The notes beneath the pieces were generated by a model. The model was given only the letters and a program-made list of their open reading frames with translations. It did not search any database and was not told the DNA's origin. This document shows, one piece after another, positions 41,617 to 48,923 of a stretch of DNA of 64,000 nt. Numbering within the stretch: position 1 is the stretch's first letter; each line of letters begins with the position of its first letter. The stretch comes from Streptomyces diastatochromogenes (GTDB lineage Bacteria; Actinomycetota; Actinomycetes; Streptomycetales; Streptomycetaceae), in the NCBI RefSeq assembly GCF_002242805.1, contig NZ_MCGQ01000010.1, positions 62,001 through 126,000 of the forward strand, written 5' to 3'. A program made the translations under genes and the position numbers.

Positions 41617-42540
41617 TTACGACAGCTGCGACTGGACCTGGGAGGAGATCAGCTCCAGGTGGTCGAGGTCGGCCAGGTCGAGGATCTGGAGGTAGATCCG
41701 CCGGGAGCCGACCTCGGCGTACCGGCCGATCTTGTCGACCACCTCGGCGGGCGAGCCGGCCAGACCGTTGACCTTCAGCTCGTCCACCTCGCGGCCGATC
41801 GCCGCGGCGCGTCGGGCGACCTCCTGGTCGTCCCTGCCGACGCACACCACGAGCGCGTTGGAGTACGTCAGGGCGTCCGCCTTGCGGCCCGCCTCCTCGG
41901 CGGCGGCGCGCACCCGGCCGAACTGCCGCTCGCTGTCCTCGACGGAGGCGAAGGGCATGTTGAACTCGTCGGCGTACCGGGCCGCGAGGCGCGGGGTGCG
42001 GGTCGCGCCGTGCCCGCCGATGAGCACCGGGATCTTCGCCTGGGCCGGCTTGGGCAGCGCGGGCGAGTCGGTGAGGTCGTAGTGCGTGCCGTGGAAGTCG
42101 AAGGTCGCGCCTTCCTTGGTCGCCCACAGCCCGGTGACGATCTCCAGCTGCTCCTCCAGGCGCGCGAACTTGTCCTTCGGGAACGGGATGCCGTACGCCC
42201 GGTGCTCCTCCTCGAACCAGCCTGCGCCCAGGCCGAGTTCCACGCGGCCGCCGGACATCTGGTCGACCTGGGCCACCTGGATGGCGAGCACGCCGGGCAG
42301 CCGGAAGGTGGCGGCCGTCATCAGGGTGCCGAGGCGGATGCGCTTGGTCTCACGGGCCAGGCCGGCCAGGGTGATCCAGGCGTCCGTGGGGCCGGGCAGG
42401 CCGTCCACGTTGCCCATCCGCAGGTAGTGGTCGCTGCGGAAAAAGGCGTCGAATCCGAGGTCTTCGGTTGCCTTGGCCACGGTGAGCAAGGTGTCGTACG
42501 TCGCCCCCTGCTGGGGCTCGGTGAAGATTCGAAGGTCCAT
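41617..42540 (-). CDS. LLM-family, probably F420-dependent oxidoreductase
   Basis: This 307-aa protein starts at ATG 42540 (MDLRIFTEPQQGATYDTLL). It is a luciferase-like TIM barrel: ATEDLGFDAFFRSDHYLRM, RIRLGTLMTAATFRLPGVLA, VELGLGAGWFEEEHRAYGIPFP and IPVLIGGHGATRTPRLAARYADEFN. Actinobacterial members of this type (TIGR03560-like) usually bind cofactor F420 and reduce or oxidise small substrates. The substrate is unknown. The 213-bp divergent region (42541-42753) to the next small gene shows no clear operator. Confidence 0.88.
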   Translation of the reverse strand: MDLRIFTEPQQGATYDTLLTVAKATEDLGFDAFFRSDHYLRMGNVDGLPGPTDAWITLAGLARETKRIRLGTLMTAATFRLPGVLAIQVAQVDQMSGGRVELGLGAGWFEEEHRAYGIPFPKDKFARLEEQLEIVTGLWATKEGATFDFHGTHYDLTDSPALPKPAQAKIPVLIGGHGATRTPRLAARYADEFNMPFASVEDSERQFGRVRAAAEEAGRKADALTYSNALVVCVGRDDQEVARRAAAIGREVDELKVNGLAGSPAEVVDKIGRYAEVGSRRIYLQILDLADLDHLELISSQVQSQLS

Positions 42541-42753
42541 ACACCTATCCTGCACGGCCCCTGCCCCGTCAACCTCACCGGTACCGCCGGGCGCGGCCGT
42601 CCCCGGTCGGGTGAAATTCGCCCGCCCATCGCACCGGGTGAGGCGTGGGCCAGTGACCGGCCCCGGCGGTGATCGTTGGGCCGTCGGAGCCGGGCCGTCC
42701 GGCACCCGCGGCGGACGGTCGTCGCCGTCGCGCGTCGGGCCGAGGAGGCCGTC

Positions 42754-42912
42754 ATGTCAGAAGAGTCCATTCCTTCGCGGGGTGGATCCGCCGGTCAGCC
42801 GAAGGGGCTGCTGGAGCAGATGGAGGAGCTGATGGCCGCGTTGAACGCGGATCTGTCAGCCCTGGACGCGGATCTGCAGCGGGCGTCGGCCGAAGAGGGC
42901 GAGCTCGCCTGA
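42754..42912 (+). CDS. Small 52-residue acidic protein, possible coiled coil
   Basis: ATG 42754 follows an AGGAGG at 6 nt, and the ORF ends just before a hairpin terminator. MSEESIPSRGGSAGQPKGLL is followed by a heptad-like helix EQMEELMAALNADLSALDADLQRASAEEGELA. The helix has hydrophobics at a and d positions, so oligomerisation or binding to a partner is likely. I do not recognise a family. Confidence 0.65.
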   Translation: MSEESIPSRGGSAGQPKGLLEQMEELMAALNADLSALDADLQRASAEEGELA

Positions 42913-42924
42913 CATGCGGTCGCA

Positions 42925-42944
42925 CTGGGGGCCGCCGCCCCCAG
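42925..42944. terminator. Short GC hairpin, likely terminator
   Basis: CTGGGGGC (42925-42932) and GCCCCCAG (42937-42944) flank a 4-nt loop, between the small plus-strand gene and the convergent DUF6099-like gene. Confidence 0.75.
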
Positions 42945-42965
42945 GCCCCCGCCGATGACCCCCGC

Positions 42966-43430
42966 TCAGGTGTGGTCCGGTAACACCTCCTCCCGCGCCG
43001 CCAGCTTGCGCAGCATCTCCAGGACCCGGTCCCGGGACTCGTCCGCGGCGTCGATGGCCTCCATGCACTGCCAGTAGGTCGTCTCGTCGGCCGCGGAGCT
43101 GGCCATGCCGACCAGGGCGATGCCGACCTCGCCGAGCAGCCCGCCGAGGCTGAGGAGCGTCTGCCGGGCGTCGTCCAGCTCGGTGAGCTGGGCGGCGCGC
43201 AGGTCGCCCGGGTCGAGTTCGGGAGGGTCCAGGACGCCGCAGCCCCGGCCCGCCAGCTCGGTCAGGCCCAGTGCCTCGCCCCGTAGCTCCGGCGGGCCGG
43301 ACACCGCGAGGCGGCTGCCGATCGCCTGGGCCAGGGCCTGCGCCTGCCACACCTCGGCCATGATCTCGGGTATGTCGGCGCCTGCCGCCAGAGCACGCCT
43401 GCTGGTCCCAATGAGCCGCACCGCATCCAT
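42966..43430 (-). CDS. Conserved actinobacterial protein, DUF6099-like
   Basis: This 154-aa protein starts at ATG 43430 (MDAVRLIGTSRRALAAGADIP). It is all helical by appearance: EIMAEVWQAQALAQAIGSRL, DLRAAQLTELDDARQTLLSL and YWQCMEAIDAADESRDRVLEM. The sequence resembles Streptomyces proteins filed as DUF6099; the function is unknown. The 202-bp gap upstream holds a DnaA-box-like palindrome (43533-43559). Confidence 0.75.
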   Translation of the reverse strand: MDAVRLIGTSRRALAAGADIPEIMAEVWQAQALAQAIGSRLAVSGPPELRGEALGLTELAGRGCGVLDPPELDPGDLRAAQLTELDDARQTLLSLGGLLGEVGIALVGMASSAADETTYWQCMEAIDAADESRDRVLEMLRKLAAREEVLPDHT

Positions 43431-43532
43431 GCGCTGCCCCCGTCCCACTCGTCGTGCGTCGTCGCACGTCCGCTTGAACTCCCTTGTCCACTACCCAGCG
43501 TGAAACCCCTTAGGGTGAAAAGCCAGAGGTAG

Positions 43533-43559
43533 TCCGAATTCTGTGGACAACAATTCGGA
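43533..43559. promoter_or_regulatory. DnaA-box within an inverted repeat
   Basis: TGTGGACAA (43542-43550) is the exact complement of the Streptomyces DnaA box TTGTCCACA. It is flanked by the 8-bp inverted arms TCCGAATT (43533-43540) and AATTCGGA (43552-43559). The site lies between the divergent promoter areas of the DUF6099-like gene and the MazG-like operon end. Only one such box is present, so this is not an origin. Confidence 0.6.
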
Positions 43560-43632
43560 TTCGGTAGGGGGTTTGACTCCGTAGAGTAATAACGGAGCCG
43601 TGCGGTCCGGGAGTTGGGGTGGCGGGTCGATG

Positions 43633-43977
43633 TCAGGGGGTGTCGTCCGCGCCGGGGGCCGGAAAGCGCCGTTCGTTGCGGTCGATCTTGGCCGACAGGG
43701 CGGTCAGCGGGTCGATGCCGAGGACCTCGCAGAGCTGAAGGAGATAAGCGAGCACGTCGGCGACCTCGTCCGTGACGCGGTGCGCGGTGTCGGGGTCGTC
43801 CATCACGCGGGCCGACTCCTCCGGGGTCAACCACTGGAAGATCTCGACCAGTTCGGAGGCCTCCACGCTGAGGGCTGCCACGAGGTTCTTGGGGGTGTGG
43901 TAGGGCTGCCAGTTGCGCGCGGCGGCGAACTCGGCCAGCCTGCGCTGGAGTCCGGCGAGGTCAGGGTGTTCCGTCAC
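43633..43977 (-). CDS. MazG-like NTP pyrophosphohydrolase
   Basis: This 114-aa protein starts at GTG 43977, which overlaps the AAA gene stop (GTGA). It has the MazG/DCTPP fold: LQRRLAEFAAARNWQPYHTP, NLVAALSVEASELVEIFQWL with the EExxE-type metal ligands (EASELVEIF), and DEVADVLAYLLQLCEVLGID with the ExxD pair. Such enzymes hydrolyse non-canonical dNTPs. It is cotranslated with the AAA-like ATPase, suggesting DNA-metabolism or stress roles. Confidence 0.9.
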   Translation of the reverse strand: MTEHPDLAGLQRRLAEFAAARNWQPYHTPKNLVAALSVEASELVEIFQWLTPEESARVMDDPDTAHRVTDEVADVLAYLLQLCEVLGIDPLTALSAKIDRNERRFPAPGADDTP

Positions 43978-45218
43978 GCGTTCAGGTGTACCACTGTGAC
44001 CCCCTCGGTCCCCGCCGCCCACGAGGCGTCGCTCACCGCGCCGACGCAGCGGATGTGCCCGCGCTCGCCCATCCGGGCCGCCATCCCCAGCAGTGCGCGG
44101 CGCTGGACCGGGTCGAGAGCGCGGTCGAAGCCGTCGGCGAGCACGGTGAGGGTCCGCAGGGCGTCGGGCACCTCGCCCGGCGTGTCCACGTCCAGGACGC
44201 CTGGTCCGGTCAGCAGCACCAGTGCCAGCGCCACATAGCGCAGTTCGCCGTCGCCCAGCCGGGCCAGCTCGGTGCGGAAGCCGTCGCCGCGGTCCAGCAG
44301 CGCCCGGACCGTGCCGTCGGCCAGTGGCTCGGCGACCAGGTCGGTCACCGGCCCCGCGCAGCCCGCGCGCAGCGCCTCGACCAGCGCGGAGTGCCGGCGG
44401 CCGCACTCGAACCGGGTGCGCCACAGGACGTCGGCGAGGTTGTCGCAGCCGGGCATGAGCCGTCCCGTACCGGTCGGGACGGGGGTGCGCATGTACTCGG
44501 GGCGCGGGTCGCAGGCGAAGACGGAGCGCAGGGCGACGACCATCTGCTCGGCGGCGGCCAGCACATGCCGCTGTCCGTCCGTCTTGCCGGCCACCCGCAG
44601 CGGCAGCAGGGCGGTGCCGAGCCGGTCGTCGGGCAGCGGGGCGCGGGTCACCGGGGCCGAGCCCGCGGTGTGCCAGGCGGCCTGTACGGTCCGGCGGCCG
44701 GGGTCGCGCAGTGCGGTCTCCAGCAGGACCACGCCCCGCGCCGTCAGCCGCTCGCCCACGATGCGCAGTTCCGGTTCGGCCTGTACGGCGATGTCGAGCC
44801 GGACCGGTCCCTCGGCACCGTCGGCCGTACACCCGATCCGGAACCCCCGCCGCCCCTCGGCGTCGGGCCGTGCCCGCTCCGGCACACAGGCGACCGGATC
44901 CGGGAACACCTCGGCGAGCCAGGCCCCTCCCCCGAGCCGCGCCAGCGCCCCGTACGCCCCGAGCGCGGTCGACTTCCCCGCACCACTCGGCCCGGCGAAC
45001 AGCGTCGCGGCCCCCAGCGGAAACGCGACCCGCCGATGCCCGGCAAAGGCCGACAGCCGCAACTCGGTGATCCGGGCGCGTACGTCGACGGGGGCGGATT
45101 CCGACGTACGGGCAAGCTGCGCCGGAACGACCGCCGACTCGGTGGACGCGGAGAGGTCAGGGACCGCGGAGGCCCCGCACGACGCGGAGGACTCGGCGGA
45201 CGCGGAAGGCACGGCCAT
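43974..45218 (-). CDS. AAA/SMC-like ATPase (ABC-ATPase fold)
   Basis: This 414-aa protein is taken from ATG 45218 (MAVPSASAESS). The N-terminal 50 residues are low-complexity. The Walker A motif GPSGAGKSTALGAYGAL lies near residue 85, and the C-terminal part has LARLGDGELRYVALALVLLTGPGVLDVDTP with a signature-like ELRY and a partial Walker B. Similar chromosomal ATPases lack assigned functions. It is not a transporter, as it has no membrane partner. The overlap with the MazG-like gene indicates one operon. Confidence 0.75.
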   Translation of the reverse strand: MAVPSASAESSASCGASAVPDLSASTESAVVPAQLARTSESAPVDVRARITELRLSAFAGHRRVAFPLGAATLFAGPSGAGKSTALGAYGALARLGGGAWLAEVFPDPVACVPERARPDAEGRRGFRIGCTADGAEGPVRLDIAVQAEPELRIVGERLTARGVVLLETALRDPGRRTVQAAWHTAGSAPVTRAPLPDDRLGTALLPLRVAGKTDGQRHVLAAAEQMVVALRSVFACDPRPEYMRTPVPTGTGRLMPGCDNLADVLWRTRFECGRRHSALVEALRAGCAGPVTDLVAEPLADGTVRALLDRGDGFRTELARLGDGELRYVALALVLLTGPGVLDVDTPGEVPDALRTLTVLADGFDRALDPVQRRALLGMAARMGERGHIRCVGAVSDASWAAGTEGVTVVHLNA

Positions 45219-45322
45219 ATCCGGACGGTAGGCCTCCACGGCAACGCCGAACCGTTTTGCCGAGGGCACCTTCCTACGATCGGGGGACCGTAGGACACAA
45301 AACCGGCCCCCCGCCCCGCACC

Positions 45323-45712
45323 TCAGCCCCCGGAAACCCCCGCGCCCTCCATCAGCCCGCTGACCTCCGTGCCGGGCGGGGTCAGGAGGAACACGTTGCG
45401 GTCGACCCGATGCATTCCGCTGCCCAGACCGAAGACGACGCCGGTGCTGAAGTCGAGGACGCGCTTGGCGACCTCGCCCTCCGCGCTGGAGAGGTCCAGC
45501 AGCACCGGCACCCCTGCCATCAGCGTCTCGGCGACCTCGCGGGCGTCCGCGAAGACGTTGACCCGCAGGACGACGAAACGGCGCCGCGTCTCGGTCTCCG
45601 CGTCCGGCAGCGAGCGGTGGTTCACCGCGGACGGCCAGGCGTCCCGGCCCCGCAGCGGCACGACCTGGGCGAGCCCTTCCCACTGTTCATCGGTGACGTC
45701 GTAACGGCTCAC
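45323..45712 (-). CDS. SepF-like cell division protein paralogue
   Basis: This 129-aa protein starts at GTG 45712 (VSRYDVTDEQWEGLAQVVPL) behind GGGGGAG. The SepF core is clear: RRFVVLRVNVFADAREVAETLMAG, VPVLLDLSSAEGEVAKRVLDFSTGVVFGL and RVDRNVFLLTPPG. SepF tethers FtsZ to the membrane; Streptomyces has a main SepF next to ftsZ and extra paralogues. The N-terminal membrane-binding helix of true SepF is missing here, and no ftsZ is nearby. This is therefore one of the auxiliary copies. Confidence 0.88.
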   Translation of the reverse strand: MSRYDVTDEQWEGLAQVVPLRGRDAWPSAVNHRSLPDAETETRRRFVVLRVNVFADAREVAETLMAGVPVLLDLSSAEGEVAKRVLDFSTGVVFGLGSGMHRVDRNVFLLTPPGTEVSGLMEGAGVSGG

Positions 45713-45937
45713 CGGCTCCCCCTGACCTGACTCGCACTCAATGCCTGCACCAGCCAATTCTTACGCCAAGTCACCCGTTCGGCCCAACAGCGACACGAAG
45801 CGCGACAGATCCGTCGGCCACTCCTCCACTCCGCCACGCGGCACATGTACGAATACGCCCGTTTCTTACCGCCCTCACACCGGACTCTTCACCTGCCACG
45901 ACGCCTCGCTCACCGGCTGCCACTAGCGTCCGGTGCC

Positions 45938-47710
45938 GTGCACTTGGCAGAAACACAGCTGGTGACACCCGGCCGGCGGACACAGTCGGCGGTGTCCGCC
46001 GCCCCGGGGGGTCGCACGGAAGACCTCCAGAGCCCCGCGCAGTGGCATCGCGTCCTGACCCTGCTCGCGGATGTGAGCCTCTTCATCGGCACCCGCGCGG
46101 TGTGGACGCAGGCCGCGACGCACCGTCTCGCCCTCGCCGCGGTCATCTCCGTCTGCTACGCCTCGATCCTGGTCAGCGGCGTCCTCGCCCTGACGGTCCG
46201 CCGAGCGCGCTCACTGGCCCGCCTGGACCTCGTCGTCCTGCTGACCGCGATCGCGCTGGTCCTGTGCACCTGGGCGCTGAACCACGCCGGCGGCGACGAG
46301 GCGGTCCTGACCACGCAGGCCGCGAGGGAGATGGTCAACGGGCACAGGCTGTACGCGCAGCCCTGGCCGTGGCTCTTCCACACCAAGGGCGTCGCCCTGA
46401 CCGCGACGATAGACGGCGGTTACGACTTCACGTACGGCTATCCCCCGCTGACCCCCCTGCTCACCGCGCCCCTGCTGTGGCTGGGCCACGGCGGCGCCCC
46501 GGCGACGGCGATGGCGACACTCGTACTGATCGTGGGCGCGGTCGTGCTGTGGCGGATGCTGCCGGTGCCGTGGCGCTCGGCGGCGACGATGGTGTGCCTG
46601 GGCTTCAGTTTCCTTCCGATGTACGCCCGCCAGGGATACCCGGCGATCGTCGCCATGGCTCTGCTGGTGCCGGTGGTGGTGCGCTGGCCGCGGATCGGCA
46701 CCGGCGGACGGCTCGGCGCCGCCGGGATCGCGCGGGCCGTCTGCCTCGGCGCCGCCTGCGCGGCCCAGCAACTGCCCTGGTTCGTGACGCCGTTCCTGCT
46801 GGCCGGCGTCTACGCCGTACGCCGCGGTGAACTGGGCGGGCGGGAGGCCGTTCGCGTGGTGCTGCGGATCGCCGGGATCGCCGCCCTGACCTGGCTGCTG
46901 ATCAACACGTACTTCATCGTGACCGAGCCAGGCCCCTGGCTCCAGGGCATCGCCTTGCCCATCACCCAGGGCGCGGTGCTGCACGGCCAGGGCCTGGTGG
47001 ACATCTCCCTGTACTTCACGCACGGCAGCGACCGGCTCGACTGGTACGGCCACGCGAGCGTGCTGCTCGCCGCCGCCCTGCTGGCGCTGTTCGTGCTGTT
47101 CGTACGGCGGCTGGGCCCGGCCGCGACCGTGCTCCCCTGGTGTGCCTTCTACCTGGCGACCCGCTCCCAGGACGGCTACTACCTGATGATGACCCCGCTG
47201 TGGCTCGCGGCGGCGATCACCGTGCCCCTGTCGGACTTCGCGCGGGCCTGGCAGCCGCGCCCCCACTGGCTGAAGGGGCCACGCCGGCGCCCGGCGCTGG
47301 TGGGCGCGGTGGTCCTGCTGGTGCTGCCCGCGCTGGTGAGCGCGACCCTGGCGGTGACGGGCCGGCCGCCGCTGCGGATGGACATCACGTCGGCGCGCCG
47401 AGCCACGGGGCAGTCGCTGGCCGCGCTGACCGTGCGGGTGACCAACACGGGGAGCTCCCCGCTCACCCCGCACTACATGCTCACGAACGGCCAGGGCATG
47501 AGCAGGTACTGGACCCTGGGGCGCGGTCCGGTCACGATCCCGGCGCACAGCACGGCGACCGTCGAACTGCGGGCGCCCTCCGGCCGGTTCCCGCTGCCCG
47601 TCAAGCAGAGCGCCCACATCCGGCTGCGCGCCTTCACGGCGAGCCCGCAGACGCTCTCCACCCTGGACGTACGGCCGGCCGAGCTGGGCGTCAGGCCGCG
47701 GCGCGGGTGA
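45938..47710 (+). CDS. Polytopic membrane protein, DUF2029-like glycosyltransferase-type
   Basis: This protein of about 590 aa is read from GTG 45938; neither this start nor the ATG at 45845 has a ribosome site, so the mRNA may be leaderless. It has about 10-12 hydrophobic segments. The loop TYGYPPLTPLLTAPLLWLG and WPRIGTGGRLG are typical of actinobacterial mannosyltransferase-like GT-C proteins. The C-terminal 110 residues form an extracytoplasmic beta domain (LAALTVRVTNTGSSPLTPHY, RYWTLGRGPVTIPAHSTATV). A role in cell-envelope glycan assembly is likely. The 3' end overlaps the YceI gene by 20 bases. Confidence 0.75.
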   Translation: MHLAETQLVTPGRRTQSAVSAAPGGRTEDLQSPAQWHRVLTLLADVSLFIGTRAVWTQAATHRLALAAVISVCYASILVSGVLALTVRRARSLARLDLVVLLTAIALVLCTWALNHAGGDEAVLTTQAAREMVNGHRLYAQPWPWLFHTKGVALTATIDGGYDFTYGYPPLTPLLTAPLLWLGHGGAPATAMATLVLIVGAVVLWRMLPVPWRSAATMVCLGFSFLPMYARQGYPAIVAMALLVPVVVRWPRIGTGGRLGAAGIARAVCLGAACAAQQLPWFVTPFLLAGVYAVRRGELGGREAVRVVLRIAGIAALTWLLINTYFIVTEPGPWLQGIALPITQGAVLHGQGLVDISLYFTHGSDRLDWYGHASVLLAAALLALFVLFVRRLGPAATVLPWCAFYLATRSQDGYYLMMTPLWLAAAITVPLSDFARAWQPRPHWLKGPRRRPALVGAVVLLVLPALVSATLAVTGRPPLRMDITSARRATGQSLAALTVRVTNTGSSPLTPHYMLTNGQGMSRYWTLGRGPVTIPAHSTATVELRAPSGRFPLPVKQSAHIRLRAFTASPQTLSTLDVRPAELGVRPRRG

Positions 47711-48206
47711 ACTTGAGCGCGGCCGTCACCGTGGTCAGGCCGCGCATCATGCCGAGCTGGTTCCAGGTCACGCCGAACTGCTCGCGGTCCACGGTGAACT
47801 CGGCCTCCAGGCCGAGCGCCTCGGCCGTCGCCGAGGTCAGCCGTGCGCTGAGGTTCACCGGCCGGCTGATGCCCCGTACGGTCAGCTGACCGGTCACCCG
47901 GACGCTGTCGCCGTCGAGGCGGTCGGCGCCGCGGACGGCGAAGGTGATCTCCGGGTGGTTGCCGGCGTCCAGGAGGTCGGCCGAGCGCAGGTGCTCGTCC
48001 CGCTTGGCGTTCTTGGTGTCCAGGGAGGCCACGTCCAGCGTCACGGTGCCGGTGGCGGAGCCGTCCGGCCGGACCTCGCCGTGGCCGGTGACGGCGGCGA
48101 AGGTGCCCTTGACGGTGACCAGGCCCCAGAAGGTCTTGTGCCGCAGGCCCACGGTGGACGCGGTCGGGTCGAGCTGCCAGGTACCTGTTTCCACGGCGAC
48201 GGACAT
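47691..48206 (-). CDS. YceI-family lipocalin-like protein
   Basis: This 171-aa protein starts at ATG 48206 (MSVAVETGTWQLDPTASTVG). YceI features are visible: LRHKTFWGLVTVKGTFAAV, GTVTLDVASLDTKNAKRDEHLRSADLLD, PEITFAVRG and VTGQLTVRGISRPV. YceI proteins bind isoprenoid or fatty amide ligands in a beta barrel. There is no signal peptide, so it acts in the cytoplasm. It is divergent from a MarR gene, and the 132-bp region between contains two copies of the MarR-type operator, so it is probably repressed by that MarR. Confidence 0.93.
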   Translation of the reverse strand: MSVAVETGTWQLDPTASTVGLRHKTFWGLVTVKGTFAAVTGHGEVRPDGSATGTVTLDVASLDTKNAKRDEHLRSADLLDAGNHPEITFAVRGADRLDGDSVRVTGQLTVRGISRPVNLSARLTSATAEALGLEAEFTVDREQFGVTWNQLGMMRGLTTVTAALKFTRAAA

Positions 48207-48273
48207 GGCCGCCCTCCTTTTCGATGACACGTTCGATGACGGGTTCGGTCGCGGATTCGACGACCTACAGTCG

Positions 48274-48318
48274 TTCAAATTTGGATGACCTCACGCTAGC
48301 CCACTATCCAAATTTGGA
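48274..48318. promoter_or_regulatory. Twin MarR operators between yceI and marR
   Basis: CAAATTTG occurs at 48276-48283 and again in the perfect palindrome TCCAAATTTGGA at 48307-48318. The centres are 33 bp apart, about three helical turns. The first copy sits next to the yceI promoter and the second 20 bp before the marR ATG, so one repressor can control both genes. Confidence 0.8.
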
Positions 48319-48338
48319 CAACAGGTAGACTCGAAGCC

Positions 48339-48830
48339 ATGGCCGCCCCCGACGCACACCCCGCCGACCAGCCCCCTTGCCCCTCCGCCGCGGGCGGCGG
48401 ACTGCTCCCGGCCGAGCTGCGCGCCTGGATGCTGCTGCTGGCCGCGACGGGAGCGGTGGAGCAGCGGCTCCGGTCGGTGGTGAAGCAGACCCTCGACGTC
48501 TCGCACGACGAGTTCCTCATCCTGTGCCTGCTGGCCGAGCAGCCGCGGGGCGGCCTGCGCATGACCCGGATCGCCGAGCTCCTCGGCCGCCCCAAGACCC
48601 GCCTCACCTACCAGATCGCCTGCCTCCAGCGGTCCGGCCTGGTCACCCGCGAGTCCGTGTGCGGCGACAAACGCGGCATCGAGGTAGCCCTCACCGACAA
48701 GGCCCGGCGCCTGCTGCGGGAGGCCTCCGACACCCTCGCCGAGACGGTCCGCGAGGCCCTCGCCCGCTTCGTCGGCCCGGAGCAGCGCGAGGCGCTGTTC
48801 GCACTGGTGCCCAACCTCACGGACTCCTGA
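48339..48830 (+). CDS. MarR-family transcriptional regulator
   Basis: This 163-aa protein has an N-terminal Pro/Ala tail, the dimerisation helix LRAWMLLLAATGAVEQRLRS, and a winged helix LIAEQ...RGGLRMTRIAELLGRPKTRL, YQIACLQRSGLVTRESVCGD and the wing GDKRGIEVALTDKARRLL. MarR proteins respond to lipophilic or phenolic ligands. It sits divergently from yceI and has an operator 20 bp before its ATG, so it very likely represses itself as well as yceI. Confidence 0.93.
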   Translation: MAAPDAHPADQPPCPSAAGGGLLPAELRAWMLLLAATGAVEQRLRSVVKQTLDVSHDEFLILCLLAEQPRGGLRMTRIAELLGRPKTRLTYQIACLQRSGLVTRESVCGDKRGIEVALTDKARRLLREASDTLAETVREALARFVGPEQREALFALVPNLTDS

Positions 48831-48923
48831 CGCCTCACCTCACCGACCATGCGGTGCCCCGATTGTCAGTGGTCCCCCGCATGATGGGAGGCGGACGAGG
48901 GTCTGGACTCGGAGGGGGATGCG

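Noticed and set aside
43533..43559. Replication origin
   Set aside because: Only one DnaA box was seen and no dnaA or dnaN gene is near.
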